Virus record (IMG/VR): IMGVR_UViG_3300030090_005888
Coordinates: 17,827 to 47,330 of that record
Reading direction: 5' to 3' (one strand)
Origin: a virus
DNA: 29,504 nt
Shown here in pieces: positions 23,601 to 29,504 of the stretch; position 1 is the stretch's first letter, and each line of letters starts with the position of its first letter. The translations under genes were made by a program, and so were the position numbers. The notes below the pieces were generated by a model. That model did not search any database and had not been told where the DNA came from. It was given only the letters and a program-made list of their open reading frames with translations.

Positions 23601-26459
23601 GTTCGTTTCCAGGATCTGCCGGACGCTGGCAACGTCGTTGGTGGCGACTTCGACCACGATGTAGTTCCCGGGCGAATGCACATCCCCGGCGAGGGCCACC
23701 TGGCTGAGGCTTGCCGTTCGGAACTCGCTGGCCGGTGAAGTCTCTGTGATGGACCTTTGGGTCTCTGCCAGGTTCTCCACCTGCCTGGAGATGCGAGGGA
23801 CGAAACGCACCGGGTCAAGTTTTGTTGGGCTGACCTTTTTATCCGGCTCTAAAGTCAAGCCTTCCTTTTTTCCTACGGTCAGGGTCGGTCGGGCCGGGAT
23901 GGGGTATGCCGTCCTGAGTTGGTCCGTCACCCCCGCCACTGTGGGGTCGGCGTACATGCGGGTGCCCCCCGGGCCGGAAGCAATCAGAATCCCAATGCCC
24001 GGCTCGTTCTGGGTTGTGCTTGAAACGTTGAACTTGTCTTGGTGGCCGGACATCGGGTCGATCAGTTGACCGTCCAACCCCACCAACGCATCCGTGACGT
24101 TTGGTGAAGTCGGGGAACGGCCTTCTAGTTCCTTGATGATCCCGTCATGCCACACCACTGTCTTGCTTCCCCTTACCGAAGAGGCGGCTTCCATGACCGG
24201 TTGCCAGAGCCTGGCTTGGGCTTCGATTGGGCTGATCCCCAGCAACTCTGCGACGATGACGGTCGCTCTGGTCGCAGCGTCGTAAGCCCTCTCAGCGTTG
24301 AACGAGGGGACATCAGCGCCCTGGGGGACAATGGCACGGTCCATCAAGCGGGGATACAGGTCTACTTCCCCTAAGGTTTCCCCCTCCTCCAACAACTCTG
24401 CGGCGGTGATTTCATTTTCGGCAAGGAGCCGGTGCAAGAGGTCTTCCCCAATAATCGACCTCCACTCTTCACCGACTCTGACCTCTCTCAAGTCCTTGAA
24501 CCAGACCGGTTCGACAGCGTGCATGAATCCGGTCATGGCCCGCCACGCATGGGTGTCGGCAGTGATGATGGCCCGACCGAACGGGCTGTTCTCTGGGGTC
24601 CCTTCCGGGTACAGCCCATTGTGTAGGAACGCCATCGTCTTCAATTGCCGCAGGGCTTCCACCGGGTTCATCCCTGCAAGGACCCGATTCACCTTGGCTC
24701 TACCGATACCCAGCGCCGACCCGAACCCCTTGTACCTGTCCACTGGCAGAAAGCCCGCTTCTTGCCGGGTCTCGTTCAGTTCCGCCAAGACCGCAGGGTC
24801 AGCGGCTGGGAGGGGCCCCCGCTCGGCTTCCATAACGCCCAGGATCGCCCAGTTCACATTGTCCGGGTCCCACAGGGCACGGGGAGACAACGCAGAAACA
24901 ATTGCCCCGACCTGATAGTTCTTCAAGCCGGACCGGGCGGCAACCACTTCGACCAGTTGGTTGAACTGCGGATACCACTTCTTCGCTGCCTCACGGTGAA
25001 CGTCGGAAACAGCGACGCTTGTCGCACCGTTTTCGACGGCCAGCATTGCCTGAACCAAGAGAGGGACCATGGTCATTACGTCCATCCGCAGCAACTGGCT
25101 TTCCAGGCCCTCGTGGTCCAAGATCCGGTTGTTTTCAACGTCCACATAACGTCCGTCTTGCAACACATGGACGTTCAGCGTCCCCGTGACATTGTTGGCT
25201 GCGTCCAGGTAGAACGAGTTCCACTTCATGTTTGGCGTCAGCGTCAACTCCCCGGTGCCGCCCGTGAACCGGTCCACCACGGCGGCCAGGCCCCCCACAA
25301 AGTTCAGGAACTTCAACATCTCGGGGTCGGTGCCCTCGTACCAGGGGCCTTTTTTCTGGAATGTGATGCCGTCTTCAAAGTTGAGGACACCGGTTTCTAC
25401 TCTTTTGTCCACGATCAGTCCGGCGTCGTGGGCCTGGGTGTAGATGGCCAGGGCATGGCGGGCCGCATCGAACACTGCCGGGTCTAAAGCGTTGTCCCAG
25501 TTCATGTCCGCCGCATCGGGCGTCAGTTCCGGCCTGAATGCGCCGACCGGCTCGCCTCTCCTGGCAAGCACATTGGTGCCTAGTTCATTCAAGAACCATA
25601 CGAAGTTGGCCCGTTCGGCAGAGAAAACATTTAGCAGGTCCGGCGTCTGCTCCGGGACTGCTTCCAGGCCCGTCATTTCCAATGTTTCGGAAACGGAACT
25701 TTCGGAGCCTGCGTCCCCTATGGAATCGAACCTTTCCCCCCACAGCGCATAGGTGAGTTCACCGACCGTTTCGGCCAGGTCAATTTTCACATGGCGAGGC
25801 ATCGGAACGTCGCCCCGTCTGAAAGCCAGTTTTTCCTGTTCGACGCCTGTGTCGGCGGTCGCATGGGTTTCCCTCAACTTCCGCCTGACATCGTCGATGC
25901 TTATTCCCAGGTGGTGGCGGACCTGAGCGGGGGACATATCCGACGTTATTGGTCCGGTCGGAGATGGCATGGGCCTGAAGCCCGCCGGGTCCGGGGCCCG
26001 GTACGTTTCCGCTAAAGACTCGTACAGGCCTGCGGTCTGCTCGTAGTGGCGGTTACGCATCTGGGTCTTGGCACCCATGCCGATAGCGCCAGCGCCAGCG
26101 GCCACCGGGGCGAAACCAGCGAAGATCGCAAGGGTTCGTTCCAACCAGTCCAGGTCGTTATCGAAATCGGTTCCTTCCTTCAGGTCAAGTACGTCCCCGA
26201 CCACCGGAGTGAATTCGATCATGCTGCGGGTCGTGTCCCCCAGGGAGAGACCGGTCTCCGGTCGGCTGCCAGAAATCCAGGACGGCATGAACATGCCCGC
26301 CGTCGCCCCAAGGCCCTCCAGTGGGCTGCGCCTGAAGGTCTGTGTGAGGGTTTCTCTCTCTGGCTGTTGGGCTACGGCGGGGTCTGCCGCCTCTGCATCA
26401 ACGACTGGTCGGTCTCGCCTCGGGACTCGCCGTCCAGTGTGTTCAGGCTCGTGAGGCAT
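20682..26459 (-). CDS. Giant multidomain polyvalent-like protein with zinc-metallopeptidase motif
   Basis: This 1925-residue protein has several distinct regions. Residues 109-131 form a Gly/Ala-rich hydrophobic segment (TLAIFAGFAPVAAGAGAIGM). Residues 515-760 resemble an uncharacterised HhH-like phage family: IVSALSPRALW (520-530), GRAKVNRVLAG, ITADTHAWRAMTG (632-644) and SPIEAQARLWQ (743-753). A basic linker with six lysines lies at 1385-1390. Near the end, FVAIHEFGHGVHSAL (1736-1750) gives a HExxH zinc site, and WVETIPEAF (1788-1796) could give the third ligand. Such fusions are known as polyvalent proteins of phages. The start has AGGGATG before it. It lies just after the portal genes, consistent with an injected effector or ejection protein. 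The substrate is unknown. Confidence 0.88.
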   Translation of the reverse strand: MPHEPEHTGRRVPRRDRPVVDAEAADPAVAQQPERETLTQTFRRSPLEGLGATAGMFMPSWISGSRPETGLSLGDTTRSMIEFTPVVGDVLDLKEGTDFDNDLDWLERTLAIFAGFAPVAAGAGAIGMGAKTQMRNRHYEQTAGLYESLAETYRAPDPAGFRPMPSPTGPITSDMSPAQVRHHLGISIDDVRRKLRETHATADTGVEQEKLAFRRGDVPMPRHVKIDLAETVGELTYALWGERFDSIGDAGSESSVSETLEMTGLEAVPEQTPDLLNVFSAERANFVWFLNELGTNVLARRGEPVGAFRPELTPDAADMNWDNALDPAVFDAARHALAIYTQAHDAGLIVDKRVETGVLNFEDGITFQKKGPWYEGTDPEMLKFLNFVGGLAAVVDRFTGGTGELTLTPNMKWNSFYLDAANNVTGTLNVHVLQDGRYVDVENNRILDHEGLESQLLRMDVMTMVPLLVQAMLAVENGATSVAVSDVHREAAKKWYPQFNQLVEVVAARSGLKNYQVGAIVSALSPRALWDPDNVNWAILGVMEAERGPLPAADPAVLAELNETRQEAGFLPVDRYKGFGSALGIGRAKVNRVLAGMNPVEALRQLKTMAFLHNGLYPEGTPENSPFGRAIITADTHAWRAMTGFMHAVEPVWFKDLREVRVGEEWRSIIGEDLLHRLLAENEITAAELLEEGETLGEVDLYPRLMDRAIVPQGADVPSFNAERAYDAATRATVIVAELLGISPIEAQARLWQPVMEAASSVRGSKTVVWHDGIIKELEGRSPTSPNVTDALVGLDGQLIDPMSGHQDKFNVSSTTQNEPGIGILIASGPGGTRMYADPTVAGVTDQLRTAYPIPARPTLTVGKKEGLTLEPDKKVSPTKLDPVRFVPRISRQVENLAETQRSITETSPASEFRTASLSQVALAGDVHSPGNYIVVEVATNDVASVRQILETNRFPLDVAKGDNGSFQVIPVTYSAGARRASSKLTEADVSEGWHRRASENPFNTLNWAVIPADNRKVIQRLKRNGFSPIETYVRDIESGETRRALVVFGLTAESEFMGGVDTFWTQDGYYADGAFTPATADGISIGAGKPGTVAFQVVGDPGSMDFSMEYAADEGGPAGQAGEVSRAQVVVELGSVPDPAMVLGLWENLDRNPSTLGLSGYFHGALYADETGGSTGHPMTQVGEFSYTNGEQRMTQRARHTESLLEDEHYYTVWVPTSEALRLDLTHGAFPSKSVGHEATVVQKADNIAVIDGETTVIGTGESLEINPGKLLASKVDGEPVRVVAVTKDPVTGRPMVLMAPSEEAFSHSDAVPMYGFQRAAQFKVSSTGAVTGVTNDQLPFPLTRSVLDEAFEHHRPEPGKWPPGQWSEEMGKQEKRLQEQREKKKKKKLTESVFDMSSGLYDPVYAAEINDVFAAVQLLLRYGATKGAINKAFKNHPLATSLANRISIMRPVLEAKRTTSAVDETQKSHDERLKAASAVLKRYREDGDLTGVENWMIPAEGFPVHVNAVSSIAEGHTGRLRKARAKASTLSPPLQEVYKGVAREWIGDNHLVEGLEIPLLAGYTFPTAPMMEAQRYLVMHTLGTVGALTERPGFVAPANPVRDFPGIKWFRDRHGGVMFPGVAALFGSITVGAINMEAKSGAKVGGIFSSPWYAKGLNALTDRGEARTNRTFINEHGEFVPANGLHISADYLLGIGDLESFQRYVRLVWSTEDSNRLAARLSSSQAVSDHAGTFVAIHEFGHGVHSALIETGVGHIYREQLAEIIARHGGAGEVRRQLGRYASATWVETIPEAFTLTMVLGRDAPPMAREITDMMWDLLYQSDRGIRTIHETIQELWTGTPAAAPDMDPHYSQRAPGEDPWLRAIPFWSGTMSDFEGNVLEQGHQGPEGGLLPHLEHLSLGRRRSKKSRVKWDPKDLEALPDA

Positions 26460-26883
26460 CGACCATCATCCCTAAGACGATTTGGGCCCACTCCCTGGTT
26501 TCTGCCGAAACCTCCTGGCTGGTCGCCAACGAATCCAGCAGAGCCAGACGGGCCTGGGACAGGCTTTCGGGCTGCGGGGGCTGAACCATGGATGACCGGG
26601 GAGTTACTTGCCCTGGCGTCCGGGACGGATGAGTCAATACGTCCGGCAATCCGGCGGGACCGGCAGGTTCCTGGACCGGCATCCCGGCCACCGGCTTGTT
26701 CGGTGTGGCTTGAGACCTCTGGGGCGGCGCTTCCTGGACCGGCCCTGCGCCCGGGCCTCCAGCGGACGGCAACTCTTTCCTCAAGCGTTCGACTTCGGCC
26801 TTCTCGCCGTAGGTGCCGCTTTCCGGCTTGTTTGCCGACTGGTTCTGGGTCGGCGTCTTGTCGATGTTTATGGGATCAGCCAC
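26443..26883 (-). CDS. Proline-rich portal-adjacent protein
   Basis: This 146-residue protein begins MADPINIDKTPTQNQSANKP. Residues 1-105 are rich in Pro, Gly, Gln and Ser and look disordered (GGPGAGPVQEAPPQRSQATP). Only residues 105-146 look folded, as two helices (SLSQARLALLDSLATS; VSAETREWAQIVLGMMVD). It overlaps the portal gene by eight bases and the 1925-residue gene by 17. The overlap and composition suggest a small portal- or head-associated protein, perhaps a linker for the giant proteins. No family is recognised. Confidence 0.75.
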   Translation of the reverse strand: MADPINIDKTPTQNQSANKPESGTYGEKAEVERLRKELPSAGGPGAGPVQEAPPQRSQATPNKPVAGMPVQEPAGPAGLPDVLTHPSRTPGQVTPRSSMVQPPQPESLSQARLALLDSLATSQEVSAETREWAQIVLGMMVDASRA

Positions 26884-28681
26884 GGACTTCCGCTCCGATC
26901 ATTCCGCCGGGACCCGCCGGGACACCCATACGGGCCAGCAGGTTCGCTCCGTCAGGGGCCTGCGGCGGTCCGGGACCCAACATTGCCGGTCCCGGCGGTC
27001 CACCGGGGCCGCCCGGACCCATCGGCGTTCCCGGTTGCAGGCCTGGACCTGCCATCGCCGGAAGCATTTGCGCCTGTTGTTCTTCCTGGGGTTCAACGAC
27101 CCACTTCTCGAACAGGTCGAACAGTTCGTCGCCCTGGAGTCGGGCACGGGCAATTTCTACCAGGGCGGAGTCGGGGATCATTCCCTGCTCCAGACCTTGC
27201 AGCAGTTTCGCCAGGGCCATGGCACGGAACTTCTCCGTGTCGATCCTGGCCTGTTCCCGGGCCACATCGGTGAGACCGTCCAGGTTCTCCTGCACGAACT
27301 CCTTGGACACGAACTCGTTTTGGCTGTATTGGATGTGTAGCACCGCCGACTGGGCGGGGTCCCTGCCCATGCCCAGCCCGTACTCCACCCGCAGCCGGTT
27401 GTCCATGTCGATGTCTTTGACCGGGTTGTATTCCTCCAGGAACTCTTGGTTCCTGAGGATTCCTCCGGCAGTCTTTTCCCCTGGGAAATACTGTTTGTCG
27501 ACCATGCAGGCGATCCGCAGCGCCTTCTCCAGTTTCGACTGGAGCAACTGGTGGTAGGTGCGGATAGCGGTGTTCATCATCCCCACCGACGACTCCAGGA
27601 ACTTCGCTGAAGCGATGCTCTGGTCGATTTCGCCCGGGCGGGACTTGGGCCAGCGGCCCCCCAGGTGGATGCCTTCCACCAACTGGGCCATATCGGCCTG
27701 GACGTTTAGCGACGAGACCGCTGGCGGCACACGACCGATAGCGCCCTGGGGCCCCAACTCAATGTAGGCGCCGCCGCCGTAGGGCATTTCCCCGATCAGG
27801 TCCTTGACGAAAATGTCCGAATAGACCGCCTGGTCCGCATAGTCCAGGACCATGGACATGAGCCGAATGTGGGCTTCCAGTAGGCCTACTACCTGGTCGA
27901 ACTGGCCCCGGAACTCGCCGTCCAGAGAGATCCTTGACCCAATCACTATGGGGCATACCCCCAGGGGGTTAGGTATCCGCTCCAGTTCGACCGGGTAGAG
28001 CGCATAGTCGCCGGAACTGAAACGGTGGAAGGTGTCGTGGTTGCCCTGGTACATGCCGCACAGGAGATATTCATGCTCGTCGTAGTATTCGACCAGAACA
28101 ACCTTGGTGTTCTCATCCACTGCGCCCAAACCGTTACTCCCGACGAATTCAAAGAGAACGGCCTGGTAGTCCGGCGGCAACTGCGAGTAATACACCTCCC
28201 TTCCGAACATCACTTTGCGGACAGTGTCGCCGGGGCGGAACCCTGGCTCCGGGTAACAGGTCCGTGGGTCCCGGCGTTCAATCAACGGCATACGTTGTTC
28301 AAAGTCGGGGCTGACCGACCAGACGCTGTACCCGTAAGCGGCCATGTCCATGACGGCTCTCGGGATCAGCAGGTCGATACCGTTCGCCTGCATGTAGGAA
28401 GTCGCCACCCGTTCCATGCGGGCAGCGGTCTTCTTGGATGACTGGGTGGCCTTGGCGGGCTGCACCCGGATGGTCGGGATGACAGACGCTGCTTCAGCGG
28501 TGTCTTCCAAAGCGACCTGGATCATGTTCGGTGAACGTGCGGTCACGTTCTCTTCGTCCGGGTCGAACTCGTCGAAGTCTCCCTTGACGGTCCGGTCGAT
28601 AACGTCGATTCTCAGGTCCCGCTCCGTATAACGCTGTCTCCAAGCGCTATACATGCTTGGGAGTTTGTCAACTTCCAGCAT
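26876..28681 (-). CDS. Portal protein
   Basis: This 601-residue protein is the dodecameric DNA gate of the head. Typical portal blocks are WRQRYTERDLRIDVI (14-28), SPNMIQVALEDTAEAASVIP (50-69), ARMERVATSYMQANGI, AAYGYSVWSVSPDFEQ (114-129), IERRDPRTCYPEPG (134-147) and VVLVEYYDEHEY (194-205). A stem and crown-like helical part follows, then a Pro/Gly-rich tail from about residue 540 (GPGGPGGPPGPAMLGPGPPQ). Length is in the usual range, without a fused MuF domain. The start at 28681 has only a weak ribosome site; an ATG at 28654 is a possible alternative. Order after the terminase fits. The family call is firm. Confidence 0.92.
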   Translation of the reverse strand: MLEVDKLPSMYSAWRQRYTERDLRIDVIDRTVKGDFDEFDPDEENVTARSPNMIQVALEDTAEAASVIPTIRVQPAKATQSSKKTAARMERVATSYMQANGIDLLIPRAVMDMAAYGYSVWSVSPDFEQRMPLIERRDPRTCYPEPGFRPGDTVRKVMFGREVYYSQLPPDYQAVLFEFVGSNGLGAVDENTKVVLVEYYDEHEYLLCGMYQGNHDTFHRFSSGDYALYPVELERIPNPLGVCPIVIGSRISLDGEFRGQFDQVVGLLEAHIRLMSMVLDYADQAVYSDIFVKDLIGEMPYGGGAYIELGPQGAIGRVPPAVSSLNVQADMAQLVEGIHLGGRWPKSRPGEIDQSIASAKFLESSVGMMNTAIRTYHQLLQSKLEKALRIACMVDKQYFPGEKTAGGILRNQEFLEEYNPVKDIDMDNRLRVEYGLGMGRDPAQSAVLHIQYSQNEFVSKEFVQENLDGLTDVAREQARIDTEKFRAMALAKLLQGLEQGMIPDSALVEIARARLQGDELFDLFEKWVVEPQEEQQAQMLPAMAGPGLQPGTPMGPGGPGGPPGPAMLGPGPPQAPDGANLLARMGVPAGPGGMIGAEVRG

Positions 28682-28913
28682 TTGGTCTCTGGCTTTCCGC
28701 TAGTTCCAGCAGGTGGCGTTCGACGGTGGACAAGGGCCGACCGTTACGGGCAGCAAACGCCAAGTCCCGGATCTCTTCTTCCGTGGCCTCCCGTCGGGCA
28801 GTGAAATACAAGGGCTCTCCATCGTCCTTATAGGTGCCGCAGACAATCTCGTCCTCGGCGGCTGTCTCTGAGGCCTTCTTGAAAGCCCGTGCGTTCTTTA
28901 GATCCTTGAACAT
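28668..28913 (-). CDS. Small conserved-looking hypothetical protein
   Basis: This 81-residue protein starts MFKDLKNARAFKKASETAAE, with an AGGG ribosome site shortly before the ATG. A short beta part (DEIVCGTYKDDGEPLYFTAR) is followed by two charged helices (REATEEEIRDLAFAARNGRP; VERHLLELAES). It lies between terminase and portal and overlaps the portal gene by 14 bases. It may be a packaging accessory, but nothing in the sequence proves that, and no family is recognised. Confidence 0.75.
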   Translation of the reverse strand: MFKDLKNARAFKKASETAAEDEIVCGTYKDDGEPLYFTARREATEEEIRDLAFAARNGRPLSTVERHLLELAESQRPNAGS

Positions 28914-28941
28914 TATCCCTCGGGTGTCCGTAATGAAAGTG

Positions 28942-29504
28942 TCACCGATCCGACACCCTTCCCTCCACGTTCACGAACTCCGGCCCCTGCTCCTCGTCAT
29001 GCTCTTCGACCTCGGAATGCGGCAGCGGCGTGGACAGAGTCGACCGGCGGTACCCCCACTGGCCACGGGACATATGGCCCGCCCGTTGATCTTTCAACTG
29101 GACCTTCCGAACGTCCTGCCCCTGGAAGTCGACCACATGCCTGCGGCGCCGGACCCGGTTCGGGACCTTCATCCTTTCGTTGAACAACGGCAGGTGCGCC
29201 CGGTCCAACAGGTCCCGGCAACCCAGGTCGGCAAACCAAGTTGACATCACTCTGTCAGAAAGCATCCCCATGGGGAACGAAACGAACTCTTCGATCACCG
29301 GCTGGAACATCTTGCAGGTCGGAGCGTTGCCCCACGGGATCGAAAACATTTCTGCGGTCATCAACGGTGCCAGAGACTCCACCCCGAACTGTGGGTCCCA
29401 CTTGTTCTTGTGCGTCGTATGCGGCACCACCCGGACGCCCTTCTTGGCGAGGTACTGGATGATCTCCGTGTTGTATTGCACCAACTGGGACTGGAGCCCG
29501 TTGT
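28942..29504 (-). CDS. terL: Large terminase subunit, C-terminal nuclease part (partial)
   Basis: The reading frame is open to the window edge (NGLQSQLVQYNTEI upstream of any start), so only about the last 187 residues are present. The blocks fit a TerL RNase H-like nuclease domain: YLAKKGVRVVPHTTHKNKWD, GVESLAPLMTAEMFSIPWGN, MFQPVIEEFVSFPMGMLSDR and VMSTWFADLG, where the Asp in SDRVMSTWF may be the third metal-binding acid. A basic stretch (VPNRVRRRRHVVDF) and an acidic tail follow. This is the first gene of the window in transcription order, followed by portal. TerL cuts and pumps DNA into the head. Confidence 0.85.
   Translation of the reverse strand, partial: NGLQSQLVQYNTEIIQYLAKKGVRVVPHTTHKNKWDPQFGVESLAPLMTAEMFSIPWGNAPTCKMFQPVIEEFVSFPMGMLSDRVMSTWFADLGCRDLLDRAHLPLFNERMKVPNRVRRRRHVVDFQGQDVRKVQLKDQRAGHMSRGQWGYRRSTLSTPLPHSEVEEHDEEQGPEFVNVEGRVSDR

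Noticed and set aside
26046-27557. Plus-strand reading frame of 503 codons
   Set aside because: It lies antisense to the portal, the proline-rich gene and the start of the 1925-residue gene. Its Pro/Arg/Ser-rich composition is a high-GC shadow and it has no recognisable domain.
26876-28681. MuF-type minor head domain fused to the portal
   Set aside because: The portal ends in a Pro/Gly-rich tail and shows no MuF-like region. The next large gene starts with a different, unrelated N-terminus.

Overview
The window is a high-GC stretch of a tailed double-stranded DNA phage (Caudoviricetes) or of a prophage. It carries a head-and-tail morphogenesis operon. All 24 genes I can support lie on the minus strand, so transcription runs from high to low coordinates. 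Both ends of the window cut through a gene. I see no tRNA, rRNA, insertion sequence, CRISPR array, integrase, lysis or replication gene. No gene-free stretch reaches 300 bases; the longest gaps are 84 bases (8994-9077) and 71 bases (7005-7075). The host cannot be read from the sequence. High GC, clear Shine-Dalgarno sites and the protein style fit a high-GC bacterium, possibly an actinobacterium, but this is only an inference.

In transcription order, the first block (29504-26443) is the packaging end: the C-terminal nuclease half of the large terminase subunit, an 81-residue unknown protein, the portal protein, and a proline-rich 146-residue protein overlapping the portal gene.

The second block (26459-9078, about 17.4 kb or 59% of the window) is the striking part. 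Between portal and scaffold lie five very large or large genes (1925, 2088, 511, 651 and 533 residues) and one 86-residue zinc-ribbon-like gene. All are joined by overlapping stop and start codons. The 1925-residue protein has an HEFGH zinc-metallopeptidase motif near its C-terminus and a central domain resembling an uncharacterised HhH-like phage family. The 2088-residue protein has several glycine-rich membrane-compatible segments. The 651-residue protein starts with a phage muramidase-like domain. I infer that this block encodes the internal virion or ejection proteins that enter the host with the DNA.

The third block (8993-7076) makes the capsid: scaffold-like protein, HK97-fold major capsid protein and a probable head decoration protein. 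A promoter-like TTGACA inside a perfect palindrome sits just before it.

The fourth block (7004-1) holds tail tip, fibre and receptor-binding genes: a 172-residue structural protein, a fibre protein, three tandem paralogues of a beta-rich adhesin-like protein, a tail assembly chaperone-like protein (PF16778 type), a protein with DTGSGADA repeats, a possible adaptor, a small beta protein, an Ig/FN3-like repeat protein, and a partial beta-rich protein. No tape measure, sheath or tail tube gene is visible, which fits a short-tailed (podovirus-like) particle unless those genes lie outside the window.
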